64,000 bases of DNA from Aureimonas frigidaquae (GTDB lineage: Bacteria; Pseudomonadota; Alphaproteobacteria; Rhizobiales; Rhizobiaceae), in contig NZ_BBWR01000002.1 in the NCBI RefSeq assembly GCF_001463905.1, positions 558,001 through 622,000 on the forward strand. Direction: 5' to 3'. The notes below the pieces were generated by a model that worked only from the letters and a program-made list of their open reading frames with translations, searched no databases and was not told where the DNA came from. The translations under genes were made by a program, and so were the position numbers. Shown here piece after piece: positions 63,345-64,000 of the stretch; position 1 is the stretch's first letter, and each line of letters starts with the position of its first letter.

Positions 63345-64000
63345 TCAATGTAAAGTTCGACAAAGCGTCCTATCACAGCATCAACGAGCGCTGGCTGCAC
63401 GTGGGCGCCATCGGACTTCCAGGCAACCTCTGGTTTCGCCAAACTAACCATCTCGTAGGAAGGAAAATAGTCAACGTCCGTATGCTGTGAAGCAATCTGT
63501 CTAGCGGCCGTCACCAACGTTGATTTAGAATATACATTCGCCGATATCACGTCCATACCGCTGTATGTCCCGCTTAGCGGCACAGGAGATACAGTCAGAA
63601 TAGTCCTGACCCTGCCATTGGTTTTGTTGCGTACAGTCGCGATTGACGCGTTGATCGCTTCAATTACGGATACGGCATCAGCGTTGAAAAATGAGAAGCG
63701 GCTTTGTCCGTACCGCTGTGTCTGACGTGCTCCTGCAGGACTTCTGTTCGTGAAGATACCTGAAGCGTCGTCGCGCCATGATTCGGTATACCCGAGCGTC
63801 ATAATAAATACGTCAGCTTCCGGCAACAGTTGATACGTACTACGAAGTTGTGTTCTAACGTTTAATAACTCACCCTGCGTTAGAAGGCGCAGCCCAGATA
63901 GCAGCATATCCGCCCATACGTCTTCTGCCTCACTTATCTGGAGAGCGCCGATAGTCTGCCAATCTTCCCGGTCGGCATAGGACAACAAATCTCGCATGGA
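63341..64000 (-). CDS. GSCFA-domain protein (N-terminus outside window)
   Basis: The C-terminal ~220 residues of a GSCFA-type protein, an SGNH-hydrolase-like family. Recognisable are ADVFIMTLGYTESWRD, VRTILTVSPVPLSG and the final DGAHVQPALVDAVI, which carries the catalytic-type Asp and His of SGNH enzymes. The frame is open to the window edge, and the glycine-serine start block must lie beyond it. GSCFA proteins often occur near glycan or capsule genes. Codon use is less GC-biased than in the left part of the window. Confidence 0.78.
   Translation of the reverse strand, partial: SMRDLLSYADREDWQTIGALQISEAEDVWADMLLSGLRLLTQGELLNVRTQLRSTYQLLPEADVFIMTLGYTESWRDDASGIFTNRSPAGARQTQRYGQSRFSFFNADAVSVIEAINASIATVRNKTNGRVRTILTVSPVPLSGTYSGMDVISANVYSKSTLVTAARQIASQHTDVDYFPSYEMVSLAKPEVAWKSDGAHVQPALVDAVIGRFVELYID

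Overview
The window is a GC-rich chromosomal segment of an alphaproteobacterium, most likely from the Hyphomicrobiales (Rhizobiales). This is an inference from several features together: a Rhizobium-type exopolysaccharide gene set, a malic enzyme with a phosphotransacetylase tail, a class II DAHP synthase, remnants of an Aap-type amino-acid transporter, and many TTG/GTG starts. I cannot place it at genus level from sequence alone.

Left part (1-12.8 kb) is ordinary metabolism: the end of a class I photolyase gene; cysK, sseA and a GNAT gene in a tight run; a metallophosphoesterase/5'-nucleotidase family gene; a membrane-anchored hydrolase; threonine dehydratase, adenine deaminase and an aldehyde dehydrogenase; and a secreted PRC-barrel protein. 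At 12859-13165 lies a tRNA-Leu(UAA) gene split in the anticodon by a 221-nt group I intron of the cyanobacterial type.

The centre (13.2-32.0 kb) is a surface or exopolysaccharide locus. A minus-strand block carries a GT25 enzyme, three unrecognised proteins, a Tat-exported TIM-barrel-like protein and a GT2 enzyme. Next come a Wzy/O-antigen ligase-type polymerase and a Wzx flippase. A minus-strand operon follows: Wza/ExoF-like export protein, Wzz-like chain-length protein, a CpsD-like protein with a broken Walker A, and a GspA/ExeA-like ATPase. Two further GT2 enzymes and the initiating polyprenyl-phosphate glycosylphosphotransferase complete it. Together these cover initiation, assembly, flipping, polymerisation and export of a polysaccharide.

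Directly beside it (32.9-49.0 kb) is a hybrid NRPS-PKS cluster. A phosphopantetheinyl transferase overlaps a 1528-residue NRPS-like protein (formyltransferase-like domain, degenerate condensation remnant, adenylation domain interrupted by a luciferase-like monooxygenase, carrier protein). Divergently transcribed is a PKS of about 2150 residues (KS-AT-KR-DH-ACP-TE), followed by a GMC oxidoreductase. A GT4 glycosyltransferase and an LpxH-like phosphoesterase lie next to it. The likely logic is activation and tailoring of one amino acid, polyketide extension, reduction and release, possibly with oxidation and glycosylation. At the border of the two loci (32.1-32.9 kb) is an in-frame chimera of an IclR regulator and a major-facilitator transporter, a probable deletion scar.

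The right part (49-60 kb) returns to housekeeping: maeB, gltX, a DedA protein, DAHP synthase, gamma-glutamylcyclotransferase-like and glutathione reductase genes, a DUF2059 protein, rpiA and gph. A tRNA-Val(CAC) at 60121 marks a sharp change. Beyond it are a truncated LysR gene, a frameshifted amino-acid ABC permease, a badly damaged ABC ATPase, an AT-richer gap, a small conserved-looking protein and the start of a GSCFA-type gene at the edge. This looks like the eroded edge of a tRNA-linked island.
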